From contig NZ_CP009149.1 of assembly GCF_000739065.1 (NCBI RefSeq), forward strand, positions 186,001 to 250,000: a DNA stretch of 64,000 nucleotides, given 5' to 3'. This stretch comes from Methanocaldococcus bathoardescens (GTDB lineage Archaea; AGJL01; Methanococci; Methanococcales; Methanocaldococcaceae). Each line of letters opens with the position of its first letter. Positions within the stretch are counted from its first letter, which is position 1. The notes beneath the pieces were generated by a model. That model was not told the origin of the DNA. It worked only from the letters and a program-made list of their open reading frames with translations, and did no database searches. The position numbers were made by a program, and so were the translations under genes. Positions 8,943-17,922 of the stretch are shown here, piece after piece.

Positions 8943-9221
8943 TTGGAGATTCTACCATTAGTATCTGGAATATGCTGTTTATTAGGAGGAATTGGAGTTA
9001 TTTTACATACAAATCCAATAAATAAAATTATTATGTTTGCCTTATTGGAAATTGGAATGATTGGATTAATTGTCTCAAGTTATTACTTGGATATAGCTAT
9101 AATCTCTTCACTTTGTGAGCCAATTTGCACCATAATCTTATTGCTTGGATATCTAAAATATGTTACAACAATAAAGAAAAAGAAAAAATACGGGAGAAAT
9201 CTTCCAGTTCTTTCCAAATAA
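8943..9221 (+). CDS. ehaD: Energy-converting hydrogenase A subunit D (MnhC/NuoK-like)
   Basis: A 92-residue protein with three membrane helices and a basic tail (KKKKKYGR). The pattern of a glycine-rich first helix, then NPINKIIMFALLEIGMIG, resembles NuoK/MnhC-type subunits of respiratory and antiporter complexes. Translation starts at TTG (8943), supported by AGGTGAAAA just upstream; no ATG is available in frame nearby. The role is a proposed part of the ion-translocating membrane arm. Confidence 0.75.
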   Translation: MEILPLVSGICCLLGGIGVILHTNPINKIIMFALLEIGMIGLIVSSYYLDIAIISSLCEPICTIILLLGYLKYVTTIKKKKKYGRNLPVLSK

Positions 9222-9239
9222 AGAATGTGGTGAATGTTT

Positions 9240-9500
9240 ATGGAACTTGTTGAATATATTCTCTATATTGGATATGCACTGTTAGTTATTGGGACTCTTG
9301 GGACCGTTATTGGGCCGAAGGTTGATAATCCTTTGATTAGAATGTTGAATGTTGAAGTCCCAACCATTGGTGTTTGTTTCATATTCTTAGCTTATGACGA
9401 AACCCTTGCATTGATGACATTTATTGCAGTTAATGCAGTTTTGAGTTTGATTTTGGTTAGAGCAGTAATATTAAACGCTGAATATGAAGAAAATGAGTAA
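9240..9500 (+). CDS. ehaE: Energy-converting hydrogenase A subunit E
   Basis: An 86-residue membrane protein with three helices; an acidic residue (YDETLALM) lies between the second and third. Of two in-frame ATGs, the second (9240) is preferred because GGTGA lies 6 bases upstream. It sits between ehaD and ehaF in the operon, and assignment is by position. Confidence 0.75.
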   Translation: MELVEYILYIGYALLVIGTLGTVIGPKVDNPLIRMLNVEVPTIGVCFIFLAYDETLALMTFIAVNAVLSLILVRAVILNAEYEENE

Positions 9501-9512
9501 TAGGGGGAAAGA

Positions 9513-9974
9513 ATGAAAAAACTTGGTAAAATATGGAATTACCTATCAAAACCTGAAATTGTTCCAAGAATATTCTCTGTATTCTTAGCTTTGGTCTTTA
9601 TATTTGGATTATTGATGCCTCATTATTTGAATCCTAATCAACTCTATCCTAAGCCGATTCCACATTCTCAAACACTAAAAACACCATTAGCCCCTTATGA
9701 TAGGGGAGGAGTTCCATTAAAAGAGCCGGCAGAGTTAAAAGCTCAATATCCACAATATGCACCAAATCTTGGAAAGATAACTGCTTATTTAACACCAATA
9801 GCTGAGTGGATTAAGGATAAAACCTACTACTTTGGAACAACTATAGTTTCTACACCTGGGGGAATATTGGATGAAATTCTTTATTATACAAGAGGGATGG
9901 ACACAGTTCTTGAAAGCTCTATACTGCTAATATCTTTCATGATATTCAGCTGGTTGTTCTTCAACAAGGATTAG
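9513..9974 (+). CDS. ehaF: Energy-converting hydrogenase A subunit F
   Basis: A 153-residue protein with a membrane helix near residues 20-38 and another at 132-150. The roughly 90-residue hydrophilic, proline-rich loop between them is likely on the outer face of the membrane. The ATG at 9513 follows AGGGGGAAAG. The stop TAG runs directly into the ribosome binding site of ehaG. This two-helix, one-loop layout is typical of the ehaF position; no catalytic motif is seen. Confidence 0.75.
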   Translation: MKKLGKIWNYLSKPEIVPRIFSVFLALVFIFGLLMPHYLNPNQLYPKPIPHSQTLKTPLAPYDRGGVPLKEPAELKAQYPQYAPNLGKITAYLTPIAEWIKDKTYYFGTTIVSTPGGILDEILYYTRGMDTVLESSILLISFMIFSWLFFNKD

Positions 9975-9983
9975 GTGGGAGAG

Positions 9984-10679
9984 ATGGAGAATATCATCTA
10001 CAGCATATATCATCCGACGGTATTGGTTGGATTTGCCATTGGGATTCTGTCATTATTTGCCATTGGATTCCAAAAGGATGATTTGCATGCTTTAATATTG
10101 ACTGATGTTATTGAATGTGCAATGCTTATAATTATAGCTGGAGTTGGCACTGATTTAGCCGAAGCATTAATTTTACCAGGTTTAGTTGTTAGCTTAGCTG
10201 AGCTTTTAGCAGTTTCAGAAGTTTTGATAACAAGGAAGTATCTAAAATCAAAAAGACCTAAGCCAAGAAGCTATAGGTTGTTTGAAGAATTTAAACTTCC
10301 TCTACATACTGGAGAGCTAAAATACAACATTGAGATGGAGGTTTTAAAAACTGCTCCAAGATTTTTAGCTATAGTTTTGATTATTTATGGGGCTATATTA
10401 AGTGGATTTACCGGAGGGGCAGTTATAGCTACTGGATTGTTGTTTTATGCGTTATCTAAGAGGGCTTTGGGTTTAGAGATTTCAGAGGAATTAAAAACTA
10501 TGTGGGAAGGGATATCAGGGCTATCAGGAATTGCATGGGCTTTGTGGGTTATAGGATTTTTAGGTTTCTTTGTATTTCCAGATAAGTGGCTTCTCTGCCT
10601 ATTAATGGCTGGTTTGGGTTTAGTTATAAAGGTTGGCTCTAAATTAGGACTTATTGGCTATATAGGTGAAGTAAAATGA
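9984..10679 (+). CDS. ehaG: Energy-converting hydrogenase A subunit G
   Basis: A 231-residue membrane protein with six or so helices and a charged cytoplasmic loop (about residues 75-110, rich in Lys/Arg). The ATG at 9984 follows GGTGGGAG. Its TGA stop (10677-10679) lies inside a duplicated junction: a degenerate copy of the following gene's start overlaps it (AAAATGATTGA), and a palindromic element then separates it from ehaH. Before that insertion the two genes probably overlapped by ATGA. Confidence 0.78.
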   Translation: MENIIYSIYHPTVLVGFAIGILSLFAIGFQKDDLHALILTDVIECAMLIIIAGVGTDLAEALILPGLVVSLAELLAVSEVLITRKYLKSKRPKPRSYRLFEEFKLPLHTGELKYNIEMEVLKTAPRFLAIVLIIYGAILSGFTGGAVIATGLLFYALSKRALGLEISEELKTMWEGISGLSGIAWALWVIGFLGFFVFPDKWLLCLLMAGLGLVIKVGSKLGLIGYIGEVK

Positions 10680-10787
10680 TTGATAAAGCATAGGGGGATA
10701 CCTCCTAACCACATGTCCATTAAATTGGGGCTTTTAGCCTCAATTAATGTTCAATATTTATCATGACAGGTGAGATGAAATGATTGA
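10664..10787 (+). repeat. Palindromic junction element, copy 1 (decayed), with flanking duplication
   Basis: Between ehaG and ehaH. Left duplicate 10664-10683 (AGGTGAAGTAAAATGATTGA) and right duplicate 10768-10787 match at 17 of 20 bases and both span the ATGATTGA stop/start overlap with the AGGTGA ribosome binding site. The insert begins CATAGGGGGATACC, a head missing most of its hairpin, then a long tail hairpin at 10718-10749 (CATTAAATTGGGGC pairing with GCCTCAATTAATG). The right duplicate serves as the ehaH start. Confidence 0.7.
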
Positions 10788-11436
10788 ATCAATAACTGGC
10801 TATCTGTTTGGTATTGTTCCATTGGGTGATATTGTATTTGGCTTTTCGGAATTTTCCATTATTGGATTCATTACTGCAGTGATATTTACCATCATAGTTT
10901 ATCTAACAAATCCAGAAAAGCAGTTAGAAGCTCAAAAATTTAGAGTTGAAGATAAATTAGAAGTTGTTTCCCTAAAAGAATTAAAAATTAGAAGGATGAT
11001 GGCTATAGTTTGTGGAATAGCCACTGCTGGAGCTATGCTTACATGCGATTTGTTTGATTATGCTTTATTCTTAACATTAGTTGGAATTGCAAATATTGGG
11101 ATTGTTTCAGCAGTTAAAAGGGAGTGGGTTTTGACTGCAAGTTATCAGTATGGGCTTATAGCAATAATTGCTACTCTTCCATTATTTGGCTCTGCAGGGA
11201 TAATATTGGCTAAAACAGGAACATTATCAATATTCGAATTACCAAAAACTCAAACATCTTTATTATTTGAAAAAATTATGTTTGCAGCTGGAATGGCTGG
11301 AGAAACAGGGATAGCTCCTTTCTATGCAGCTAAAGCAGAGATGTTTAGAGCCCCCGGCTCTCCTTATATATTGATGATACATCTTTCCTCTTTATTGTTG
11401 ATTGTAAGAACTGTTGAGATTCTATTGACAATTTAA
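10780..11436 (+). CDS. ehaH: Energy-converting hydrogenase A subunit H (antiporter-like membrane subunit)
   Basis: A 218-residue membrane protein with six or seven helices. The segment MAGETGIAPFYAAKAEMF near residue 170 resembles the conserved region of NuoL/M- and EchA-type proton-translocating subunits, though the protein is much shorter than NuoL. The ATG at 10780 lies in the right-hand duplicate of the junction repeat with AGGTGA ahead of it. Its likely role is ion translocation in the Eha membrane arm. Confidence 0.8.
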   Translation: MIESITGYLFGIVPLGDIVFGFSEFSIIGFITAVIFTIIVYLTNPEKQLEAQKFRVEDKLEVVSLKELKIRRMMAIVCGIATAGAMLTCDLFDYALFLTLVGIANIGIVSAVKREWVLTASYQYGLIAIIATLPLFGSAGIILAKTGTLSIFELPKTQTSLLFEKIMFAAGMAGETGIAPFYAAKAEMFRAPGSPYILMIHLSSLLLIVRTVEILLTI

Positions 11437-11454
11437 AAAATTTGGGTGAAAAAC

Positions 11455-11655
11455 ATGGATGAAGAGAGAAAATTTGGACTGTATTCATTAATTGTTGGTC
11501 TATTGTGTGTTGTTGGAATTATCTTGTTTAGTGGATTGATATGCTATATATTGTATGTTATTGCAGTACCTTCTTTGTTGTATGGAATTGGAGCATTTGT
11601 AATTCCAAAAACAAGAAGAAAAGATATTGGGAAATTGCCATTTAGAGGATATTAA
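11455..11655 (+). CDS. ehaI: Energy-converting hydrogenase A subunit I
   Basis: A 66-residue protein with two closely spaced membrane helices (residues 9-50) and a basic C-terminus (PKTRRKDIGK). The ATG at 11455 is preferred over an upstream GTG because GGGTGA sits 4-9 bases before it. Assignment is by size and by position between ehaH and ehaJ. Confidence 0.72.
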   Translation: MDEERKFGLYSLIVGLLCVVGIILFSGLICYILYVIAVPSLLYGIGAFVIPKTRRKDIGKLPFRGY

Positions 11656-11683
11656 AGATTAAAATAAAAATCTGGGTGAGGAT

Positions 11684-12562
11684 ATGGACACATCACTTAT
11701 TGGAACTATAAATCTAACAATTCATGCATTTCTTGTTGGTTCTCTATTACTTGGATTGCATAGAAAGATAATGGCGAGAATTCAGGGGAGACCTGGCCCA
11801 CCAATAATTCAATACCTACTGCACACTCTAAAATTCTATGTAAAAGAAGTGACTTTCCCAATAACTGCTGGAAATCCACTCTATATATTTGTAGCTTTGT
11901 TAGATATTGCTATTTGGTTAGCTGCATTAATTATAGCTATTGATTTCAAATCATCCCTACTCATAATTATAGGAATCTATGTATTGCAAAAGATTGTTGA
12001 GCATGGTTGTGGTTTATCTTCTGGTTCACCTTATGGAAAATTGGGGGGAGTTAGAAGCGTCTTCTCAGCAGCTGCAGAAGTCCCTTTATTTGCTGTTGTA
12101 GCGGCCATATATTTAACAACACATTCAGTTTTAATTTCAGATATATTGAGTTATCAGGAAATAAACGGCAGTTTGCTGTTTAAAATGCCAATTTGTGCAT
12201 TTGCGTTCTTTGTACTGCTTGTTTCAAAAACACCAAATAGTCCATTTGGGATAGTTAAGGGTAAAGATATTGTTAGTGGATATATGACAGAACATTATGG
12301 ATTGTTGGGCTCTATAATCTATATTGCAGATGCAATAGCTTATTTCGTATTACTTTGGTTGTTTATAGCTGTATTTATTGGCCCTTCAGTAATAAACGAC
12401 CCAATATTGACATTGGCTACAATGGTAATAATGACAGTAATTTTGGCGTTTATTAATGGGCTAACACCATTATTAGCTCCACACCATTCAGTTATGCTTC
12501 AAATGACAATTGCAGGAATTGTATTGTGTGATGTTTTATACAGATTAATAACCGGGGGATAA
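11684..12562 (+). CDS. ehaJ: Energy-converting hydrogenase A subunit J (NuoH/EchB-like)
   Basis: A 292-residue protein with about eight helices. Near residue 30, RIQGRPGPPIIQYLLHTLKF matches the quinone-site/interface loop of NuoH, EchB and HycD, which links the membrane arm to the hydrogenase module. A second NuoH-like loop (GSPYGKLGGVRSVFSAAAE) lies near residue 112. The ATG at 11684 follows GGGTGAG. This is one of the best-supported Eha membrane subunits. Confidence 0.88.
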   Translation: MDTSLIGTINLTIHAFLVGSLLLGLHRKIMARIQGRPGPPIIQYLLHTLKFYVKEVTFPITAGNPLYIFVALLDIAIWLAALIIAIDFKSSLLIIIGIYVLQKIVEHGCGLSSGSPYGKLGGVRSVFSAAAEVPLFAVVAAIYLTTHSVLISDILSYQEINGSLLFKMPICAFAFFVLLVSKTPNSPFGIVKGKDIVSGYMTEHYGLLGSIIYIADAIAYFVLLWLFIAVFIGPSVINDPILTLATMVIMTVILAFINGLTPLLAPHHSVMLQMTIAGIVLCDVLYRLITGG

Positions 12563-12564
12563 AA

Positions 12565-12810
12565 ATGAAAAATTATGTTTATTTATTTACAATTGCATGC
12601 ATTATAGCGGTGATTTATGGAATACTCGTTACATTAATGCAATTTAATGTTATTTCAGTAGTTTTGATATTTGGATTAATCTTAATATTGACAATTTCAA
12701 CCATAAACAAAAAAATAGCTCATAAAATGGAAAGTCTTGAAATTTTGTTTATGCTCTTAGTTTTAGCTTTCTTTGCCTATGCAATTTATAAACTATACAT
12801 TCCTGCATAA
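12565..12810 (+). CDS. ehaK: Energy-converting hydrogenase A subunit K
   Basis: An 81-residue membrane protein with three helices separated by short charged turns ([10 protein letters not shown]). It starts three bases after the ehaJ stop, with GGGGGAT at the end of ehaJ as ribosome binding site. Assigned by position. Confidence 0.72.
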   Translation: MKNYVYLFTIACIIAVIYGILVTLMQFNVISVVLIFGLILILTISTINKKIAHKMESLEILFMLLVLAFFAYAIYKLYIPA

Positions 12811-12823
12811 AATGGTGAGAAGA

Positions 12824-13111
12824 ATGTCGTTATTTGAGTTAAATTTGGCTATAATATTGTTTATCATTGGAAACTTTATTGGATTGGAATATAGCTATAG
12901 AAAATACACTTCCCCTTATGTAGAAAAAAAGATTGACAAAATTGCATTAGCTTTATCAATACTTGGTGGGATTTTAATTAATTCTCCGTTGTATATGCTT
13001 GGATATTTATTAATTGGATTTCCTTTAGGAATGAGGTCAGGATATGGAAGAATTGAGTTTATTGTAGGATTGATTATAGCAGTGTTCCTTTATCTTTTAT
13101 TGAGGTGGTAG
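12824..13111 (+). CDS. ehaL: Energy-converting hydrogenase A subunit L
   Basis: A 95-residue membrane protein with three helices. The frame is open further upstream, but ATG 12824 follows GGTGAGA and lies just after the ehaK stop, so the longer form, which would overlap ehaK, is unlikely. It is assigned by position within the operon. Confidence 0.72.
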   Translation: MSLFELNLAIILFIIGNFIGLEYSYRKYTSPYVEKKIDKIALALSILGGILINSPLYMLGYLLIGFPLGMRSGYGRIEFIVGLIIAVFLYLLLRW

Positions 13112-13114
13112 TTT

Positions 13115-13531
13115 ATGGTTGAAACAGTTGATATTGACAAAAAATATGTTGAAAATTCATTAAAACAAAAAATAAACGTTCTTAAGGATAATAGGTTTTT
13201 GATGGATGATGTATTTATCCCAATAGCTAAAGCATTAAAAATTGATGTTGATGAAGTTGTTGAGATATTCGCCAAAAAGTTGGATTTTGCTTCTTGCTAT
13301 GAGTTGCATGCCTATGCAGAGCAGGCAAGGATGGGTTGTTTGGGAAGGAAAGTAGATATTGATTTAGGTTTATGCTGGCTCAGTGATTTCTTTGGATTAA
13401 TAAAAAAGGAAGAGGCAGATTTAATTAGGAAAAAGGTAGTTGAAAGCCATTTATTGTATAAAAAACCATATAAAGAGGCTTTGGAGGAAGGAAGAAAGTT
13501 AATTATCAAATTATTGAGGGATGAAGAATGA
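13115..13531 (+). CDS. ehaM: Energy-converting hydrogenase A subunit M
   Basis: A 138-residue soluble protein with no membrane helix, in contrast to its upstream neighbours. It contains [20 protein letters not shown] and a C-terminal helix rich in Lys and Glu. It precedes the hydrogenase small subunit, and the ehaM position in other methanogens is also a hydrophilic protein. Its TGA stop lies inside a duplicated copy of the ehaN start (GAATGATAAAAG), evidence that the two genes formerly overlapped. Confidence 0.78.
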   Translation: MVETVDIDKKYVENSLKQKINVLKDNRFLMDDVFIPIAKALKIDVDEVVEIFAKKLDFASCYELHAYAEQARMGCLGRKVDIDLGLCWLSDFFGLIKKEEADLIRKKVVESHLLYKKPYKEALEEGRKLIIKLLRDEE

Positions 13532-13663
13532 TAAAAGAATTATAAAGAATTATTTAGAAACCATAGGGCTTCGCCCTATTGGGATACCCAGGATGCATTA
13601 ATTAGCTAAAGCTAATCAATGCCTCTTAAAATCATTGGGAGGAATGGTCATGATAAAAGAATT
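13528..13663 (+). repeat. Palindromic junction element, copy 2, with flanking duplication
   Basis: Between ehaM and ehaN. The duplicated core ATGATAAAAGAATT occurs at 13528-13541 and 13650-13663 (14 of 14), with weaker similarity continuing upstream through the ribosome binding site (ATTGAGGG versus ATTGGGAGG). The insert has a perfect head hairpin CCATAGGGCTTCGCCCTATTGG at 13561-13582 (about), then GATACC and a tail hairpin at 13594-13622 (GCATT...AATGC enclosing ATTAGC/GCTAAT). The right copy starts ehaN. Confidence 0.78.
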
Positions 13664-14096
13664 CTTCAGAAAAAGGTCAATACATGTGTGTGTTGTCAAT
13701 ACTGGGGGATGTAATGGATGTGATATTGAAATCGTCTCTTGCTTAGCCCCGAGGTATGATATTGAGCAGTATGGGATTTATGTTCATAACAACCCAAGAG
13801 AAGCTGATGTTCTGCTTATTACAGGGCCTGTAACTTTACAATGGGCAGAAAGATTGAAGGAGATTTATGAAAAAACACCAGAACCAAAAGTAGTTGTTGC
13901 TGTTGGGGCATGTGCTTTAAGTGGAGGGATTTTTAAGGAAGGGCATGTTGTTGGAGGAGTTCATAAAGTTATCCCAGTAGATGCAAAAATTCCAGGCTGT
14001 CCACCAAGACCTTCTGAGATTATTGAAGCAGTATTAAAAGTTGCACCAAAAGCAATAGCAATGAGAGAGAAAAAACTAAAAAACAAAGATGAGTGA
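13650..14096 (+). CDS. ehaN: Eha [NiFe] hydrogenase small subunit
   Basis: A 148-residue protein of the NuoB/EchC family, which holds the [4Fe-4S] cluster closest to the active site. The cluster ligands are seen in [20 protein letters not shown] and IPGCPPRP. It is short, as energy-converting hydrogenase small subunits are. ATG 13650 follows GGGAGG by 7 bases; another ATG at 13644 is possible. The start lies in the right-hand duplicate of a palindromic insertion. Confidence 0.92.
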   Translation: MIKEFFRKRSIHVCVVNTGGCNGCDIEIVSCLAPRYDIEQYGIYVHNNPREADVLLITGPVTLQWAERLKEIYEKTPEPKVVVAVGACALSGGIFKEGHVVGGVHKVIPVDAKIPGCPPRPSEIIEAVLKVAPKAIAMREKKLKNKDE

Positions 14097-15234
14097 AAAT
14101 ATGGCAACAATTCCTATAGGGCCAATTCATCCAATATTAAAAGAGCCGTTGAGAATTAAACTTGTTTTAGATGGAGAAAAACCCGTTGATGCTGAAATTG
14201 AGATGGGTTATGTGCATAGAGGTATAGAAAAAATTATGGAAGGGAAACACTGCCATAAAGGGATACATTTAGCTGAAAGAGTTTGTGGAATCTGCTCTTA
14301 CATTCATACAATGACATTTGCTGAATGTATTGAGCATATATCAAAGATAGAGGTTCCTGATAAGGCAAGGTATTTGAGAGTTGTTACATGCGAATTAGAA
14401 AGAATACATAGTCATTTAATAGCTTCTGCAGTGTATAACTTCGCTATTGAACATGAAACACTTGGTATGTGGCTTTTGAATGTTAGGGAAATAATTATGG
14501 ATTTATTGGAAATGATTACTGGGAATAGGGTTAATATGGGTTATAATGTGATTGGTGGGGTTAGGAGAGATATAAATAGAGAGATGGTTGATGAGATTTA
14601 CAAAAAACTTGATATCTTTGAAGATGAAATAAAAAATATTATTGAAGTATTTGAAACAGGCCCATTAATTGCTTTGAGAAGTAAAGGAATTGCTATACTG
14701 CCATATCACGAAATTATGAGAACAAGGGCTGTGGGACCAGTTTGTAGAGGTTCTGGACTGCCAGAAAGTGATTGGAGATTAAGACATCCAACATATCAAG
14801 AACTTAAATTTAAGCCAGTGTGGAGAAAAGAAGGAGATAATTTTGCAAGGATGATGGTAAGGCATGAGGAGATTATAGAAAGTATTAGGTTGATTAGGGA
14901 AGCTTTAGAACTCTATGAAGAATGCTCAGGAGATGTTAGAGTTAAGGCAGAGATTAAAGGAGGAGAAGGGGAGTGGAGAAATGAAGCACATAGAGGGGAA
15001 GTAACATATAGAATAGAGGTTACTGATGGAGGAATAATAAAAAGAATAATGATTAGAACGCCAACTGTGATGAACTTGGAAGCTTACAAATATATGCTAA
15101 AAACCTGCCCAACAGTAGCTGATGCTTTATCTGCTTATGCAAGTATCGACCCCTGTGTTTCATGCACAGAAAGAAGTATCGTTGCTATAAAAGATGGTAA
15201 GGAAATTCCATTAAAATTTGGATTAAAACTTTAA
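14089..15234 (+). CDS. ehaO: Eha [NiFe] hydrogenase large subunit
   Basis: A 381-residue protein of the EchE/NuoD family. Both Ni-binding CxxC motifs are intact: [10 protein letters not shown] near residue 65 and DPCVSCTER near residue 360, so the Ni-Fe site should be functional. It has no long C-terminal extension after the second motif. It overlaps ehaN by eight bases; an ATG at 14101 is an alternative start. Together with ehaN it forms the H2-activating module that feeds electrons to the polyferredoxins encoded next. Confidence 0.93.
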   Translation: MSENMATIPIGPIHPILKEPLRIKLVLDGEKPVDAEIEMGYVHRGIEKIMEGKHCHKGIHLAERVCGICSYIHTMTFAECIEHISKIEVPDKARYLRVVTCELERIHSHLIASAVYNFAIEHETLGMWLLNVREIIMDLLEMITGNRVNMGYNVIGGVRRDINREMVDEIYKKLDIFEDEIKNIIEVFETGPLIALRSKGIAILPYHEIMRTRAVGPVCRGSGLPESDWRLRHPTYQELKFKPVWRKEGDNFARMMVRHEEIIESIRLIREALELYEECSGDVRVKAEIKGGEGEWRNEAHRGEVTYRIEVTDGGIIKRIMIRTPTVMNLEAYKYMLKTCPTVADALSAYASIDPCVSCTERSIVAIKDGKEIPLKFGLKL

Positions 15235-15280
15235 GGGGATTACCAAAAATTTTGATTTTTAAGTATATTGGGTGATTATT

Positions 15281-16498
15281 ATGGCATCCTCATTATGGTA
15301 TCTTTATGAATTTGCAAGAAAAAAATGGATTAAGAGATTTATTGATGCAAAATCAGATAAGAGCTCTTATATCCCACCAGAAAGGTATAGAAAAATCCCC
15401 CCAATTATTAAATTTCCTGAAAGATGTATATCCTGTGAAGCCTGTAAAGAGAGTTGTCCTGCTTTTGCAATTGAAATGATATACAACGAGAGTTACAATA
15501 AAAAACTTCCAGAAATTGACGATGGCTCATGTGTTGCATGTGCTAACTGTATTGAAGCCTGTCCAACAGGAGTCTTAGAAATGGATAAGCATAGGGTTGA
15601 AACAGAAGGATTGTTTTTTGATATATCTAAATATAACAACCTTATAATTGACGAAGAAGTGTGTGTTAGATGTGGGAATTGTGAAAGAGCTTGCCCAATC
15701 AATGTAATTGAGCGTAAAGAAGGGAAGTATGTAATAGATATGGCTTCATGTATTTCATGTAAGGAATGTATTAAAGCCTGTCCAATTGAAAATGCTATAG
15801 TTGTTGTTGACGAAAAAACCTTAAAAGAAAAAATAGACAAAGCCTTTGAAATTAAAAACAAAAAAATTGCTGGAAAGTTGGAGATTAAAGAGAATGCCAT
15901 TGAAGAAGTTCCACACATAGTTAATAGTTTATGTATAACTTGTGGAGCTTGTAAGGATGTGTGTGTAGGAGAGATTGATTTGACAGAGAAAAAAGTTATT
16001 GAGTGTGTGAGATGTGGATTATGTATAGATGTCTGCCCAACAACTGCTATAAGAGTATATGTTCCAATTATTCCAAAGAAAAGAGATATTTGCTATGTTA
16101 TTGATGAAGATTTATGTATTGGATGTAGAATCTGCCAGAAAGTGTGTGAGGTTAATGCAATTAACATTAGCAGAGAAACAAAACTGCCTTACATTGTGCC
16201 AGAATCATGTATTAGTTGTGGAGTATGTGAGAGAGAATGTCCTGTTGGAGCTATAAAGGTTGTTAAACCAGAAGAAGCTAAGGAAGCTGTTAAAGTTAGA
16301 ATAATAGAAGATAAGATAATCGAGAGTATTGAGGCAGATTTAATGCTATACACTGAGAAGTATGGAAAGGTTAAGGAAGAGATTGAGAACTTATCCCTCA
16401 AAAAGTTGAAGGAAGAATTAAAGAGAAGAGTTTATGAAGAAAACAAAAGAATAAAGGAAATGAAGAGGGAGTTGTATGATAAAGGAAATAATAGCTAA
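15281..16498 (+). CDS. Eha-linked polyferredoxin with eight [4Fe-4S] motifs
   Basis: A 405-residue protein with eight CxxCxxCxxxC motifs that I can count (for example CISCEACKESC, CVRCGNCERAC, CISCGVCEREC); the fifth and seventh lack the final Pro. The C-terminal 80 residues are a charged helix. The ATG at 15281 follows GGGTG. It occupies the ehaP position and probably carries electrons between EhaN and acceptor enzymes. The sequence consists of degenerate repeats, so gene duplication of a 2-cluster unit is likely. Confidence 0.88.
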   Translation: MASSLWYLYEFARKKWIKRFIDAKSDKSSYIPPERYRKIPPIIKFPERCISCEACKESCPAFAIEMIYNESYNKKLPEIDDGSCVACANCIEACPTGVLEMDKHRVETEGLFFDISKYNNLIIDEEVCVRCGNCERACPINVIERKEGKYVIDMASCISCKECIKACPIENAIVVVDEKTLKEKIDKAFEIKNKKIAGKLEIKENAIEEVPHIVNSLCITCGACKDVCVGEIDLTEKKVIECVRCGLCIDVCPTTAIRVYVPIIPKKRDICYVIDEDLCIGCRICQKVCEVNAINISRETKLPYIVPESCISCGVCERECPVGAIKVVKPEEAKEAVKVRIIEDKIIESIEADLMLYTEKYGKVKEEIENLSLKKLKEELKRRVYEENKRIKEMKRELYDKGNNS

Positions 16499-16967
16499 AC
16501 ATTTCAATTTAGACAATAAAAACATCCAAGTACTCCCCAAATTCAATATCATTTTAAATAAAAGGGAAATTATTGTTAAAGAAGATAAATGTATCAATTG
16601 TGGTAGATGTATTGAAGTTTGCCCAGTTAATGCAATAACCTATGATGAGAGTGGTTTATTTGTAACTATTGACAGAGAAAAATGTATTTTCTGTGGAAAA
16701 TGTAAAAAGGTCTGTCCAACAGATGCTATTGTGATAATAAGATTGAGATGTGAAATTAATGAGGATGCAAAGATAATTGAAGTAGATAAGTATGAGTTTA
16801 TTGAATATATGAGTGAAAAATGTGCCTCTTGCTTAGTATGCTTAAAAAACTGTCCATTTAATGCTATTGAAGAGTATGGAGATAAAATAAGAATTGATAT
16901 AAATAAATGTGAGCTCTGTGGAAGATGTGAAGAATTATGTCCATTAAATGCTATAGTTCTAAGGTAA
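16476..16967 (+). CDS. Eha-linked polyferredoxin with four [4Fe-4S] motifs
   Basis: A 163-residue protein with four cluster motifs (CINCGRCIEVC, CIFCGKCKKVC, CASCLVCLKNC, CELCGRCEELC), each followed by Pro. It overlaps the preceding polyferredoxin by 23 bases in another frame, with GAGGGAG upstream of the ATG, so the two are coupled. It is part of the Eha electron wire. Confidence 0.88.
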   Translation: MIKEIIAKHFNLDNKNIQVLPKFNIILNKREIIVKEDKCINCGRCIEVCPVNAITYDESGLFVTIDREKCIFCGKCKKVCPTDAIVIIRLRCEINEDAKIIEVDKYEFIEYMSEKCASCLVCLKNCPFNAIEEYGDKIRIDINKCELCGRCEELCPLNAIVLR

Positions 16968-17002
16968 AATATTAGATTTTTGAAATTCTTAAGGTGATTG
17001 CA

Positions 17003-17746
17003 TTGATTGAGATAAAAAAGTCATTAGATGAGATACTATCAAAGATAGATGGAGATAAAAAGTATATTAGTGAAATTGCTAAAAAAATAACTCCTATAAA
17101 TTATAAATTATTGTATGTAAATGAAACTAAGTGCGTTAGATGTAATCTCTGCTACAAAGAATGCCCAGTTGATGCTATTGAAAAGGCAAAAATTAAGAAG
17201 CCAGTAAAAATAATACATGATAAATGTGTTAAATGTGAAATTTGTGCCCAAACATGCCCTGTTGGGGCAATATACGTTATAGAAGGTAAGGCAGAGATTA
17301 AAAGTAATGAAGTTCATTATACAATAAAAGAGAAATCTATCCCACATAGAAAGATTAGATTAAAAAATTATGAGCTTGATAAAGATAAATGTGTAAAATG
17401 TGGAATTTGTGCAAGATATTGCCCAACAGGTGCTATAAAAGTAGTTATAAGGAAGAGTATTGATGTCAATTTAGATTTATGTATGGGTTGTGGGGCTTGT
17501 GCTGAAGTATGTCCAAAAAAATGTATAAAGGTTGAAAGTGAAATTGGAGATGTGATAAAAACAAGAGATATTGAAGTTAATAGAGATTTATGTGTTGGAT
17601 GTATGGTTTGTGTTGAAGAATGTCCTATTAACGTTATTGAGCAGGATGGGGATAAAGTTAAGATTAATAAAGATGAATGTATATTGTGTGGAAGATGTGT
17701 AGAAGTATGTCCAGTTAATGCTATAAAGATGTGGGAAAAGAAATGA
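17003..17746 (+). CDS. Eha-linked polyferredoxin with six [4Fe-4S] motifs
   Basis: A 247-residue protein with six CxxCxxCxxxCP motifs (from CVRCNLCYKEC to CILCGRCVEVC). The TTG at 17003 is the likely start since AGGTG lies 6 bases before it. It is the last gene of the operon; a 95-bp MITE-like palindrome begins on the base after its stop codon. A six-cluster ferredoxin is known in Eha of M. thermautotrophicus. Confidence 0.87.
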   Translation: MIEIKKSLDEILSKIDGDKKYISEIAKKITPINYKLLYVNETKCVRCNLCYKECPVDAIEKAKIKKPVKIIHDKCVKCEICAQTCPVGAIYVIEGKAEIKSNEVHYTIKEKSIPHRKIRLKNYELDKDKCVKCGICARYCPTGAIKVVIRKSIDVNLDLCMGCGACAEVCPKKCIKVESEIGDVIKTRDIEVNRDLCVGCMVCVEECPINVIEQDGDKVKINKDECILCGRCVEVCPVNAIKMWEKK

Positions 17747-17841
17747 TATAGGACTTTCGCAGGAATAAATCTTTAAAGGAAAATGATGCCTTTTAGGCAT
17801 CTAAATTCCAAAGTTGATATATAAACTGCGAAAGTCCTATA
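17747..17841. mobile_element. MITE-like palindromic element, copy 1
   Basis: A 95-bp element with 16-bp perfect terminal inverted repeats, TATAGGACTTTCGCAG at 17747-17762 and its complement at 17826-17841. An inner palindrome GATGCC/GGCATC lies in the centre. There is no coding capacity. It starts directly after the stop codon of the last eha polyferredoxin and may also act as a transcription end structure. Confidence 0.85.
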
Positions 17842-17922
17842 ATAAGACCTATTTTTAACTATTTTTGCTAAACCTACTAAGATTTCTGTTTTTGTATAAA
17901 AGTATGCTTTTTCAGCATCAAC

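Noticed and set aside
15493-15918. Reverse-strand open frames across the polyferredoxin genes and others of 60-175 codons
   Set aside because: They mirror the coding frame of well-supported genes, have biased composition and no ribosome binding site.
16059-16256. Plus-strand frame with CxxC-like residues inside the eight-cluster polyferredoxin
   Set aside because: It is an out-of-frame shadow of the Cys-codon repeats.
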